DNA of 64,000 nucleotides from an uncultured Pseudomonadales bacterium (lineage in GTDB: Bacteria; Pseudomonadota; Gammaproteobacteria; Pseudomonadales; CANNCY01): positions 682,001 through 746,000 of the forward strand of contig CANNCY010000001.1 of assembly GCA_947503335.1 (NCBI GenBank), read 5' to 3'. Each line of letters opens with the position of its first letter. Position 1 is the first letter of the stretch. Under the pieces are notes generated by a model that saw nothing but the letters and a program-made list of their open reading frames with translations, did no database searches and had not been told where the DNA came from. A program made the translations under genes and the position numbers. Below are positions 36,783 to 45,744 of the stretch, piece by piece.

Positions 36783-39700
36783 ATGTTAAAGCAAGCAATT
36801 ACCTGGTTTATCGACAATCCTGTAGCTACTAACCTATTGATGGGCGTTTTAGTTGTCGGTGGTATTGTCGCGTTACCGAGTATTCATAAAGAAGAATTTC
36901 CGAGCATTGCCACTGATACAGTTAGTATTAATGTTCAGTATCTGGGTGCGTCGCCTGTTGAGGTAGAAGAGGGTATATGCCTACGTATCGAAGAGAAAAT
37001 CGATGGCTTGCCTGGTATCAAAAAAATGACGACTATGGCTAATGAAGGTAGCTGTGGCGTCTACGTTGATTTATTGTCTGATATCGATAAGTCTAAAGTA
37101 ACGCAAGATATTAAGAATCGAGTCGATTCAATTACCACCTTTCCTGTCGAAGCTGAACGGCCTCAGGTTTCTGAGATTACCATTACACAGCCAGTGCTGC
37201 AGGTGGCAATTAGTGGCCCTGCAAATGAGCGAGAGTTAAAAGAGCTAGGTAAGCGCACACGAGATGACTTAGTGGCGCTATCATCGGTTTCGCAGGTAGA
37301 GCTACTTTATACTCGGCCTTACGAAATATCGATAGAAATATCTAAGCATCAGTTGTCACGATATGGCATTACCTTAAATGATGTTGCCGACGTGATTAGA
37401 AAGTCTTCGCTAAATACTCCGGGTGGCGCGGTATATACGAAAGATGGCGAAGTTTTAATTAGAACTGATGATAAAAGTTACTGGGGCGAACAATTTGAGC
37501 AGATTATTATTATGTCGACACCTGAGGGTGGCGATGTTCGTTTAACTGATGTAGCTAAAATTAATGACCAGTTCGAGCATGGTTATTTAGATGCACGGTT
37601 TAATGATGGCCCTGCTGTTCTTTTGCAAGTGAGCCGTGTCGGTAACGAAGACACCATTACGATTGCTGAGCAAGTAAAAGAGTATGTGGCTGCAAAGCAG
37701 GGTGAACTACCACGAGGCATCGAACTAACTGTTTGGCGAGACGATTCAGAGCAGTTGTTAAATCGCATCAATACGCTTAATAAAAACGCACTTAGTGGAT
37801 TGCTTTTAGTGTTGGCGATTTTGGCGTTGTTTTTAAAATTTCGTTTAGCACTTTGGGTTAGTGCGGGTATTCCGATTTCGGTGTTAGGTGCGCTGATGCT
37901 GTTCCCGTCGGCAGGTATCGCAATCAGTACCTTGTCGGTTATGGCGTTCATTCTTGTGCTGGGTATTCTCGTTGATGATGCCATTGTTGTGGGTGAGCGT
38001 GTCTATGCTTTTGAGTCGCAGGGGCTCAATCGTAGGGAGGCCGCGATTAAGGGTACACAAGAAGTCGCTGTGCCTGTAATTTTCGGTGTTTTAACGACGA
38101 TGGCTACCTTTACACCCATGCTTTTGGTCGACAGTACCATGGGTAAGTTTTTTGCTGTGATCTCGGCCACGGTGATACTTTGCTTGGCAATGAGCCTAAT
38201 TGAATCGACGTTGGTGCTGCCTGGGCACTTGGCGCACCGAGGGCGCGGTATCAACTCGCCCACGGGAACAAAGCCAGAAAAAAAGCAAAATGCTTTCGGT
38301 AGATTGCAAGAATCATTTAACGACAAGTTAGACACTTTCGTAGGTGAACGCTATCAAAACTTTTTATCTGGGGCGATCAAGTACCGCTACGTTACGTTAT
38401 CTGTTGCATTCTCTGTTGTGTTAGTTGCCGTGGGCTTAGTGGCGAGTGGGCGCATCGTATTTCAGTTCTTTCCTGCAGTCGAGGGCGACCGTATTTACGC
38501 TAGCTTAACAATGCAAGAGGGTGTGTCTGTACATGAAACACAACGCGTACTTGACCGAATCGAAAACGCAGCGATTACCTTAGAAGCCGAGATGCAGGCA
38601 ACATTACCGGCAGACGCACCACCGATTGTCAAAAATCGCTTGATGGTTGTGGGTGACGAAATGTTTAAGGGTGATATGAACTTTGGGCCACCAACCGGGC
38701 CTCGAAGTCATATTGGAGACTATGGTATCGAGGTTGTACCAGCGTCGATGCGCCCAGGCGTCAATACCAAAGAGGCAGCGCTTCGTTGGCAAGAATTGGT
38801 CGGGCCAGTACCCGAGGCAGTGCAACTTACATTCAGTGCTGATGCCTTTGGCGCGGGTGACCCTATATTGTTGCAGATGCGCGGGCGTAACATAGATGAT
38901 TTACGATCAGCGGCAAACGATGTAAAAGCGAAGCTTAGTGAGTTTGAGGGTGTTTACGGTATTAGTGACTCGTTTAGAGCTGGCAAGCAAGAAATAAGAC
39001 TTCGCTTAAAGGATTCGGCTAGGTCGTTAGGCTTAACCCTATCGTCACTAGGTCAGCAAGTACGCCATGCGTTCTATGGTGCAGAAGTTTTTCGAATGCA
39101 GCGAGGGCAAGACGAAGTCAAAGTTATGGTTCGTCTAACTGAATCTGAGCGCGAGTCTATTTCTAGTTTAGAAACTATGTTTATTCGCACCCCTCAAGGC
39201 GATGAGGTACCTTTTGCGAGTGTTGCCGAGGTTGATTACGGGCGAGGCTATTCAAGTATTCGTCGAGAAGATCGCCAACGAATCGTAAGCGTAAAGGCAA
39301 ACGTTGATCGTTCATTGGTTAGCCCCGAACAGGTGCTTGAATCGATGATGCAGGTAGAGCTTCCTAAGATTCTGACGAAGTACCCTGGCGTAACTTATGG
39401 CCTTGCGGGCGAAGCAGAAGAACGCGCGACATCGATGGGTGGGCTAGCTCAGGGCTTCTTGATGGCTATGCTAGTGGTCTATGGATTGCTCGCAATCCCA
39501 TTAAAATCTTATGCTCAGCCACTGGTTATAATGAGTGTGATTCCGTTTGGTGCCATCGGCGCTGTCATCGGGCATTTCATTATGGGTATTGATTTAGTGT
39601 TCTTTTCGCTGATGGGTATCATTGCGTTAGCGGGGGTAGTGATCAACTCAAGCTTAGTGTTGGTTGATTATGTTAACCGACAGCGAGAAGTCGGTGTACA

Positions 39701-39971
39701 TATGCGCGAAGCAGTTCTTAAGGCTGGCCAGGTTCGTTTTAGGCCTATTCTGTTAACTAGTTTAACGACATTCTTTGGTTTAGTACCCTTGATGAGTAGC
39801 GGTGACCCTAGTACCTATTTTATGGTGCCTATGGCCGTTTCTTTGGCATTTGGATTGTTACTCGCAACGTCGATAACCCTAATATTGGTACCGGCGCTAT
39901 ACGTGATTTTACATGACGCAATTAACCTTCGGCATTTGATATCAACAAAGATCCGCGCGTTATATCAGTAA
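36783..39971 (+). CDS. RND efflux pump, inner-membrane permease
   Basis: A 1062-residue AcrB/MexB-fold proton antiporter of the HAE-1 type with two repeats of one helix, a large periplasmic loop and five to six helices. The proton-relay Asp pair in helix 4 is present (GILVDDAIVVGERV, about residue 400). GGAGG precedes ATG 36783. The substrate is unknown; with its adaptor and FadR-type regulator it forms a complete regulated efflux operon apart from the outer-membrane factor. The last 50 bases overlap the opposing IMPACT-family gene. Confidence 0.95.
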   Translation: MLKQAITWFIDNPVATNLLMGVLVVGGIVALPSIHKEEFPSIATDTVSINVQYLGASPVEVEEGICLRIEEKIDGLPGIKKMTTMANEGSCGVYVDLLSDIDKSKVTQDIKNRVDSITTFPVEAERPQVSEITITQPVLQVAISGPANERELKELGKRTRDDLVALSSVSQVELLYTRPYEISIEISKHQLSRYGITLNDVADVIRKSSLNTPGGAVYTKDGEVLIRTDDKSYWGEQFEQIIIMSTPEGGDVRLTDVAKINDQFEHGYLDARFNDGPAVLLQVSRVGNEDTITIAEQVKEYVAAKQGELPRGIELTVWRDDSEQLLNRINTLNKNALSGLLLVLAILALFLKFRLALWVSAGIPISVLGALMLFPSAGIAISTLSVMAFILVLGILVDDAIVVGERVYAFESQGLNRREAAIKGTQEVAVPVIFGVLTTMATFTPMLLVDSTMGKFFAVISATVILCLAMSLIESTLVLPGHLAHRGRGINSPTGTKPEKKQNAFGRLQESFNDKLDTFVGERYQNFLSGAIKYRYVTLSVAFSVVLVAVGLVASGRIVFQFFPAVEGDRIYASLTMQEGVSVHETQRVLDRIENAAITLEAEMQATLPADAPPIVKNRLMVVGDEMFKGDMNFGPPTGPRSHIGDYGIEVVPASMRPGVNTKEAALRWQELVGPVPEAVQLTFSADAFGAGDPILLQMRGRNIDDLRSAANDVKAKLSEFEGVYGISDSFRAGKQEIRLRLKDSARSLGLTLSSLGQQVRHAFYGAEVFRMQRGQDEVKVMVRLTESERESISSLETMFIRTPQGDEVPFASVAEVDYGRGYSSIRREDRQRIVSVKANVDRSLVSPEQVLESMMQVELPKILTKYPGVTYGLAGEAEERATSMGGLAQGFLMAMLVVYGLLAIPLKSYAQPLVIMSVIPFGAIGAVIGHFIMGIDLVFFSLMGIIALAGVVINSSLVLVDYVNRQREVGVHMREAVLKAGQVRFRPILLTSLTTFFGLVPLMSSGDPSTYFMVPMAVSLAFGLLLATSITLILVPALYVILHDAINLRHLISTKIRALYQ

Positions 39972-40521
39972 GCTGTTGTTTCAGTGGTGGCCACTGTTTG
40001 TCAGTGGCTGCTATCGTCAGTGCAACTTTATCGCTGTATTCAACATCACCACATTGCGCCCCTGCGTTTTGAATCAGATGCCTAACATCGGCTTCAAAAC
40101 TATAGTCGAATACGAGTACAAACTCGTTACGTTCTACAACCTCATCGTAATCAAAAAGCTCTAGTGCTGCTTTTACGCTGTCGCCATACGCTCGAGCTAG
40201 CCCGCCTGTTCCTAGTTTTGTGCCACCGAAATAACGAACCACAACGACGCCAAGATTGACGTAGTCGCTATGGGTTAATACTGTAAGCATTGGCATGCCC
40301 GCTGTGCCCTTGGGCTCGCCGTCGTCACTTTGCCCGCATAATCCGCCCTTGGCCAACTTGTATGCCCAGCAGTGGTGACTGGCATCGGGGTACAGCCCGC
40401 GTAGTTCGTGCCTGTGCTGTTCAAAGGATTCTTTACTATCAATGGCGTAACCAAATGCGATGAAGCGACTTCGCTTGATTTCTAATTCTACATGAACGTG
40501 ATTGGTTGGTTGCTGAGGCAA
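39922..40521 (-). CDS. YigZ/IMPACT family protein (UPF0029)
   Basis: A 199-residue protein with the IMPACT N-terminal domain: IKRSRFIAFGYAIDS near the start, then SHHCWAYKLAKGGLCGQSDDGEPKGTAG split over the central strand-turn, and VVVRYFGGTKLGTGGLARAYG. A DUF1949-like C-terminal domain follows. The eukaryotic relative regulates GCN2; the bacterial role is not settled. The start appears to be TTG 40521, with GGAG eight bases upstream. The 3' end overlaps the RND pump gene tail-to-tail by 50 bases. Confidence 0.9.
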   Translation of the reverse strand: MPQQPTNHVHVELEIKRSRFIAFGYAIDSKESFEQHRHELRGLYPDASHHCWAYKLAKGGLCGQSDDGEPKGTAGMPMLTVLTHSDYVNLGVVVVRYFGGTKLGTGGLARAYGDSVKAALELFDYDEVVERNEFVLVFDYSFEADVRHLIQNAGAQCGDVEYSDKVALTIAATDKQWPPLKQQLTDITRGSLLISNAEG

Positions 40522-40609
40522 AGTACTAACTCCTATATCAGCGAGCAGGCTATCACAGGCGCGAAATCAGCGATACACTAGCCGTCTAATTAGACTTAGG
40601 TGTTGAGCC

Positions 40610-41824
40610 ATGTATATTGTCGATAGTTTGTTGTTATTGGTCTCGCTAGTTTTTCTGTTGCTTGCGATCAACTTATTCTTTCCGCTAAAAGCGAGCAAAG
40701 TGTCTTTACTTAGTTTCGTTGGCGGTATCCTATACGGTGATTTGATATGGTTATGGTTGAGTGTTCAAGCACTGGTGGCTGTACCCTATGCTTTTCTGGT
40801 CGAGTCACCCTCTGATATTGCTCAACTTGCCGGTGCGCTACTGGTGGTAAACTGGGCCTTATTGGCAACACATTATTTCATGGGCTTTGCCACAACAAAG
40901 CATTTCGCTAGGGCGATGGCAGGTATACCCATCACAAAAAAGTATCCTAGGTTTTCGCGTGTTTTTAGGTGGATACCTTTTGGTGTAGATAAGATTGGTT
41001 TAAAGATTGAACGCGATATAGCTTACGGTGAGCAATCATTGCAAAAGTTAGACATTTATCAATGTGCTGTCGGTAAAGATAGCCCTAGCCCAGTGTTGCT
41101 GCAGATTCATGGTGGTGGCTGGCTTGAAAAAGCAGGTAGTAAGCGAGAGCAAGCACTACCGCTAATCGAATTGATGGCAAAAAATGGTTGGATTGTGGTG
41201 TCGATTGATTACCAACTTAGCCCTACGGTAGCCATGCCAGAACACGCTATCGACTGCAAGCGAGCATTGGTTTGGGTTAAAGAGAATATTGAATCCTATG
41301 GTGGTGATCCAAACTTTGTAGTGGTGACTGGTGGTTCGGCAGGCGGGCATTTAAGCAGTATTACTGCATTAACCGAAAACGATCCGTTGCTTCAGCCCGG
41401 ATTCGAAGAGAAAGATACCTCAGTTCAAGGCTGCGTCACCTTTTATCCCGTTGTAGACATGATTAACCGTAATGGGCTGTGGTATAACAACGATCTTGCC
41501 AAGCATCTGTCAAAGACCGTTATTCAGCAGAAACCAGGCCAAGCGCCAGGGCTTTACGATCAGATGTCGCCCCTAGAGCGTGTGCATAAAAATGCACCGC
41601 CATTTTTAGTAATTCAGGGAGCTGCCGACTCGTTGGTAGCAGCTCGCGAGGTACCTTTGTTTGCACTGCGTTTAGACCGCATGTCTGCGGCAGACAGCTT
41701 CTATGTCGAACTCCCCTTTGCGCAACACGCCTTTGATATATTTGCTACGCCTAGATCACTGCTTACCGCCGAGGCCGTGCTCGCCTTCTGCGATCATCTC
41801 TATCAACAAAAGAGTGGTGAATAA
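40610..41824 (+). CDS. Membrane-anchored alpha/beta hydrolase (hormone-sensitive-lipase-like)
   Basis: A 404-residue protein. Three hydrophobic segments at the N-terminus (about 3-25, 30-60, 70-95) precede a BD-FAE/HSL-type hydrolase domain: oxyanion motif HGGGW at about 167, nucleophile in VTGGSAGGHL at about 245, Asp in QGAADSLV, His in FAQHAFD. It probably acts on esters at the inner membrane. Substrate unknown. It is followed after two bases by a LysE-type exporter gene, so the two are co-transcribed. Confidence 0.88.
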   Translation: MYIVDSLLLLVSLVFLLLAINLFFPLKASKVSLLSFVGGILYGDLIWLWLSVQALVAVPYAFLVESPSDIAQLAGALLVVNWALLATHYFMGFATTKHFARAMAGIPITKKYPRFSRVFRWIPFGVDKIGLKIERDIAYGEQSLQKLDIYQCAVGKDSPSPVLLQIHGGGWLEKAGSKREQALPLIELMAKNGWIVVSIDYQLSPTVAMPEHAIDCKRALVWVKENIESYGGDPNFVVVTGGSAGGHLSSITALTENDPLLQPGFEEKDTSVQGCVTFYPVVDMINRNGLWYNNDLAKHLSKTVIQQKPGQAPGLYDQMSPLERVHKNAPPFLVIQGAADSLVAAREVPLFALRLDRMSAADSFYVELPFAQHAFDIFATPRSLLTAEAVLAFCDHLYQQKSGE

Positions 41825-41826
41825 CG

Positions 41827-42444
41827 ATGACTTTAGCAGCTTGGTGGGCGTTATGTATTACCTGTTTTATTGGCGCTGCCTCGCCAGGCCCTAGTTTAGC
41901 AGTGGTGCTTGCCCGACGGGGTGTTGGTAGCCCCGCTGCTGGGTTAGCCTGCTCTTGGGGGCATGCGCTTGGCGTTGGTATCTACGGTGTAGTGACGGCA
42001 TTCGGTTTAGGCTTAGTGCTACAGCAATCGCCAGTTGTGTTCACGATGGTTCAGTTAGCAGGTGCGCTGTATTTATTGCATATGGCCTATAAGATCATTT
42101 CAGGTCAATCAGGGTTTTCGGCACCGACTAGTAAGCAGGGTGATTGGGTCGCTGCGGCAAAAGATGGCTTTATGGTGGCTTTTTTAAACCCAAAGTTAAT
42201 CGTATTTTTTACTGCTCTGTTTAGCCAATTCGTAACCGACCAGTTAACGATTGTAGAGCGATTAGGTATGGCTAGCATCGCAATGGTTGTTGACGGCGTT
42301 TGGTATAGCTTAATTACGTTAGTGCTTGGTGCTAAGGCTACGGCCTTGTTTAACCGCCACGCTCGCAAATTAGATATTGCATTTGCAAGCGTGATCGCAG
42401 TGATAGCGAGCGCGGTTCTACTAAATGTGATGCTTAGCTTCTAA
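41827..42444 (+). CDS. LysE/RhtB family amino acid exporter
   Basis: A 205-residue inner-membrane protein with about six hydrophobic segments. The family N-terminal signature GAASPGPSLAVVLARRGVGS is clear, as is KDGFMVAFLNPKLIVFF in the middle. Members export lysine, homoserine, threonine or related compounds; the substrate cannot be told here. It is coupled to the hydrolase gene before it and overlaps the opposing ABC permease gene by 11 bases. Confidence 0.9.
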   Translation: MTLAAWWALCITCFIGAASPGPSLAVVLARRGVGSPAAGLACSWGHALGVGIYGVVTAFGLGLVLQQSPVVFTMVQLAGALYLLHMAYKIISGQSGFSAPTSKQGDWVAAAKDGFMVAFLNPKLIVFFTALFSQFVTDQLTIVERLGMASIAMVVDGVWYSLITLVLGAKATALFNRHARKLDIAFASVIAVIASAVLLNVMLSF

Positions 42445-43630
42445 ACAAAACTTCTTCTTTATTGAATAGAGTAATGGTCGCGTAAAGCATCGCCGCGACT
42501 AACGCCAAGCTATAAGCGAATATAAATAGATACATCGTGTTGTCTAGCGTGCCCTTAATGAGTTCTTTCATAGCTAGTGACACATTGGTAATAGGAATCA
42601 TGGCAGAACCAATGTTAAGTTCGGCACTAGGCATCATTGAGATCATTAAAGGTATGATCACAACGAAGCTAAGCGGGCTCATATAGTTTTGCGCTTCTTT
42701 GTAATTACGCGCATAACAGCTAATCAGAAGCATCAGTGATGCGAAGATGCCGCCGACAGGTAGCATGAGTAAAAATACTAAGGCTAGATCGCTCAGCTTA
42801 ATCGCCGACACAACACGATTCAGCACATCTACGTCGGCTAATTTTGCGCCGAATCCTACCCAAAACGCTAGGCTTAGTATCGCCATTAGACAAGCCGCAA
42901 GAGAAGCTGTTGTGATGGCAAGAAACTTACCTATGACAATTTCGTAGCGGGGTAGGGGGTTGATAAGAAGCGACTCAAGCGTACCTCGCTCTTTCTCGCC
43001 GGCACCCATATCGACAGCCGCATAAATTGCACCGGTCATGCATACCAAAATAATTATGTAAGGTAACAATCCGCCAACGCTCTGGCCAATACGCTCGCGC
43101 TCACCAGCCAGATCGTTGTATTGCACCTTAATAGGTTGATCAAGTACGTCTAGCTGATCTTGGGTTAACCCCATATCTGTTAGTAGTGAGGTCTTTGCTT
43201 GGTCGATAACAGGCTTCAAGCTTTGACGCACACGGCTTTTAACCTTGTTAGTCGGGTCTGCATCAGAAAAGCGTAATACTAACTGCTGTTGCTCACCGCT
43301 AGCAGGGTTAAAGCCTGCAGGAATAGTTAGAGCAAAGTGTAGCTTACCATCTCTAATTGCGTCTTCGATCTCGTCATCAGATTCATAGGTTGTCACGCGT
43401 CTAAGTTTTGTATTGTCGGCTAGTTGACGAGAGATAGCAGGGCTATGTTCGCTGCCCTGTAATACATAACTGAGCGTTGCCTCTTGTGCGTCTATGGCCG
43501 ACTTAGCGTTGATAGCGATAATGATGCCAAACAATACAGGAAAGATTAGTGTTGGTAGCAGCACGGCAAAAACAAGGGTACGGCGATCGCGTACCATATC
43601 AAGTAGTTCTTTGATAAATACGGTCAGCAT
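42434..43630 (-). CDS. ABC-2 type permease, NatB-like
   Basis: A 398-residue ABC transporter permease. One N-terminal helix (about 18-40) is followed by a large extracytoplasmic domain (about 45-180) and five to six helices from about 185 onward. MGAGEKERGTLESLLINPLPR after the second helix is typical of NatB, the Na+ exporter subunit in Bacillus, though in proteobacteria the substrate is not proven. GAGG precedes the ATG, and the ATPase gene ends two bases upstream. Confidence 0.9.
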   Translation of the reverse strand: MLTVFIKELLDMVRDRRTLVFAVLLPTLIFPVLFGIIIAINAKSAIDAQEATLSYVLQGSEHSPAISRQLADNTKLRRVTTYESDDEIEDAIRDGKLHFALTIPAGFNPASGEQQQLVLRFSDADPTNKVKSRVRQSLKPVIDQAKTSLLTDMGLTQDQLDVLDQPIKVQYNDLAGERERIGQSVGGLLPYIIILVCMTGAIYAAVDMGAGEKERGTLESLLINPLPRYEIVIGKFLAITTASLAACLMAILSLAFWVGFGAKLADVDVLNRVVSAIKLSDLALVFLLMLPVGGIFASLMLLISCYARNYKEAQNYMSPLSFVVIIPLMISMMPSAELNIGSAMIPITNVSLAMKELIKGTLDNTMYLFIFAYSLALVAAMLYATITLFNKEEVLFRS

Positions 43631-43632
43631 GG

Positions 43633-44394
43633 TTACGCCTCTTCGTGATGGCTAGGTAAGTGAGATAAAAACGCGTCAAACAAGGTAGCGTGGCCTTCTT
43701 TGAGTTCATCAATTGTGCCGGTGAATTGAGTAACACCCTGATCAAGTATGGTGGCGGTTTCGCAGAGGGCTTCCACTTCGTGAAGGTGGTGAGTTGAGAA
43801 CAAAATGATTCGCCCTTTATCGCGCTCTTCCGCCATGAAATTTAGGATAGTCTGGGCAGAGACCACGTCTAACCCGGTGGTTGGCTCGTCAAAGATCATC
43901 AGCGTAGGTTGATGCAGAACAGCGCGTGCAATTATTGCCCGTTGCTTTTGGCCAGCAGAAAGAGCGTCGGCACGTTGATGTGCATATTCGCCAATTGCCA
44001 GGCGCTCAATTAATGCTTCAACGCGATTGGTAAGCTCCGTACCCTTAATGCCGTTCAGTTTGCCGAAGTATCTAAGGTTTTCTCGTACGCTTAAGCGGTG
44101 ATAAAGGCCAGATATATTCGACACAAAACCCAACTGAGCACGACACTCGGCCGGATTTGTTAAAATATCGGTGCCATTTAATTCTAGCTCGCCACTGTCA
44201 GGTGTGATCGCCGTACTTAAAATTCGAAAAGCAGTCGTTTTGCCCGCACCGTTACTACCTAAGATGCCGTGGATTGCTCCTGCATTAGCGGTAAAGCTAA
44301 GGTCGTTAAGTGCGTGTTTTTGTATTTGCTGCTTTTTGGGCCATTTACCTTCGGTATGTGTGTAGGTTTTAGTTAGATTTTTAACAACTAACAC
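43633..44394 (-). CDS. ABC transporter ATP-binding protein, NatA-like
   Basis: A 253-residue ATPase with Walker A GSNGAGKTTAF, Q-loop region LGFVSNISGLY, signature LSAGQKQR, Walker B LMIFDEPTTGLD and the switch His in FSTHHLHEVE. The start is GTG 44394 with GGAG five bases upstream. It pairs with the permease gene directly downstream to form a two-gene exporter. The substrate (sodium by analogy with Bacillus NatA) is inference only. Confidence 0.92.
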   Translation of the reverse strand: MLVVKNLTKTYTHTEGKWPKKQQIQKHALNDLSFTANAGAIHGILGSNGAGKTTAFRILSTAITPDSGELELNGTDILTNPAECRAQLGFVSNISGLYHRLSVRENLRYFGKLNGIKGTELTNRVEALIERLAIGEYAHQRADALSAGQKQRAIIARAVLHQPTLMIFDEPTTGLDVVSAQTILNFMAEERDKGRIILFSTHHLHEVEALCETATILDQGVTQFTGTIDELKEGHATLFDAFLSHLPSHHEEA

Positions 44395-44478
44395 GACAGC
44401 TCCATGTCTGGTCTATTATTTCAGTAGCTAAGTGTGACACAAGCGATATCTAGGTACTAGCTAAAAAGGATCGAGCTA

Positions 44479-45669
44479 TTGGTGTTCTCGAAAAAGAAAA
44501 AGGTCTATCAGCCGCCACCTGACTGCTGTGCACTAATCTTATCGGGCGGTGGTGCTCGCGGTGCTTATCAAGCCGGCGTATTAAAGGCGGTAGCAGAGCT
44601 AGCTGGTGAAGACGCTCAGTGGCCGTTTCGAATCATTTCGGGTACAAGCTGTGGTGCAATCAATGCTGCCTATCTGGCACAAAGCGACGGTACGTTCTTC
44701 GATGCCGTTCAGGGATTGGTGTCGCTGTGGCAAGGATTAGAGGTTCACCATATCTATGATGCACATGGATGGTCGGTTACGAAGGGGTTAGGTTCTCTGG
44801 CTAGATCGTTGATGTTCAGTAAACGGCATAACCGATCTGTCGCGATCTTCAATAACGAGCCATTGCGTCGCATGATTAAGCGCGAAATCAATTTCTCGCG
44901 CATCCAAAAGAACATCGAAGAACATAAGATTCGAGCGTTAACGATAACAGCAATGGGTTATTCAAAAGGTGAATCGGTCAGTTTTTTTCAGGGTGCTGAG
45001 GATATAGAACCCTGGCAGAGATTTAGAAGAAGTGGTGTAGCAACAAAGTTAACGACCGAGCACCTTATGGCATCAACGGCGCTGCCTTCGGTGTTTCCGG
45101 CAATACAAATAGATCGCGAATACTATGGCGATGGGGCAATGAGACAATACGCTCCCTTAAGCCCTGCGTTAAATACGGGGGCGACCAAGCTATTTGTTGT
45201 AGGGGTCAGTGACAATCGTAGCCCCAAAAAGCGCCTAGAACACAAGCCGATATACCATCCGCCCAGTATGGGGCAAATAATGGGTCAGCTCTACAACAGC
45301 ACCTTTGTAGATAGCTTAGAGGGTGATTTAGAGCGCATGGACACAATCAACGGGCTGCTTGAGCGTCTCAGTGTGGAGCATAAAGAAGCAGTTGAAGACC
45401 GCCTTAAACCAATTGAGAATCTGTGTATATCGCCGTCACGCTCTATTGATCAAATAGCCGAAGAACATATCGATGACTTGCCAAGTTCAATGCGAAGGTT
45501 TTTTTGGCTGTCAGGTGCTACAAAGCGGGGCGGGGGTACAACGGCTGGCTCTTATCTGCTCTTCGAGCATGGATTCATTTCTGATTTAATAGATTTGGGC
45601 TACAAGGATACGATGTGGGAGCAAGATGCCATTAAAGAATTTTTAGCGGGTTTGATCTCTCCAGAATAG
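44479..45669 (+). CDS. Patatin-like phospholipase
   Basis: A 396-residue cytoplasmic or membrane-associated lipid acyl hydrolase. The oxyanion loop SGGGARGAYQAGVL (about 22-35), nucleophile Ser57 in SGTSCGAINAAY, and the dyad Asp in YYGDGAM are intact, so it should be active. A DUF3336-type N-terminal domain is absent. The start is TTG 44479 or GTG 44482; AAGGA lies 9 to 12 bases upstream. A strong terminator follows. Confidence 0.92.
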   Translation: MVFSKKKKVYQPPPDCCALILSGGGARGAYQAGVLKAVAELAGEDAQWPFRIISGTSCGAINAAYLAQSDGTFFDAVQGLVSLWQGLEVHHIYDAHGWSVTKGLGSLARSLMFSKRHNRSVAIFNNEPLRRMIKREINFSRIQKNIEEHKIRALTITAMGYSKGESVSFFQGAEDIEPWQRFRRSGVATKLTTEHLMASTALPSVFPAIQIDREYYGDGAMRQYAPLSPALNTGATKLFVVGVSDNRSPKKRLEHKPIYHPPSMGQIMGQLYNSTFVDSLEGDLERMDTINGLLERLSVEHKEAVEDRLKPIENLCISPSRSIDQIAEEHIDDLPSSMRRFFWLSGATKRGGGTTAGSYLLFEHGFISDLIDLGYKDTMWEQDAIKEFLAGLISPE

Positions 45670-45696
45670 CGTTAGCTTTTTACTTATGGAGATAAT

Positions 45697-45726
45697 AAAA
45701 AAGGGACCGAAAAGGTCCCTTTTTTT
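45697..45726. terminator. Bidirectional intrinsic terminator
   Basis: Six A residues, GGGACC, a five-base GAAAA loop, GGTCCC, then seven T residues (45697-45726). The A and T tracts extend the stem and serve both strands, between the convergent patatin and acnB genes. This is the clearest terminator in the window. Confidence 0.9.
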
Positions 45727-45744
45727 GATCTTGAAAGATAGCTA

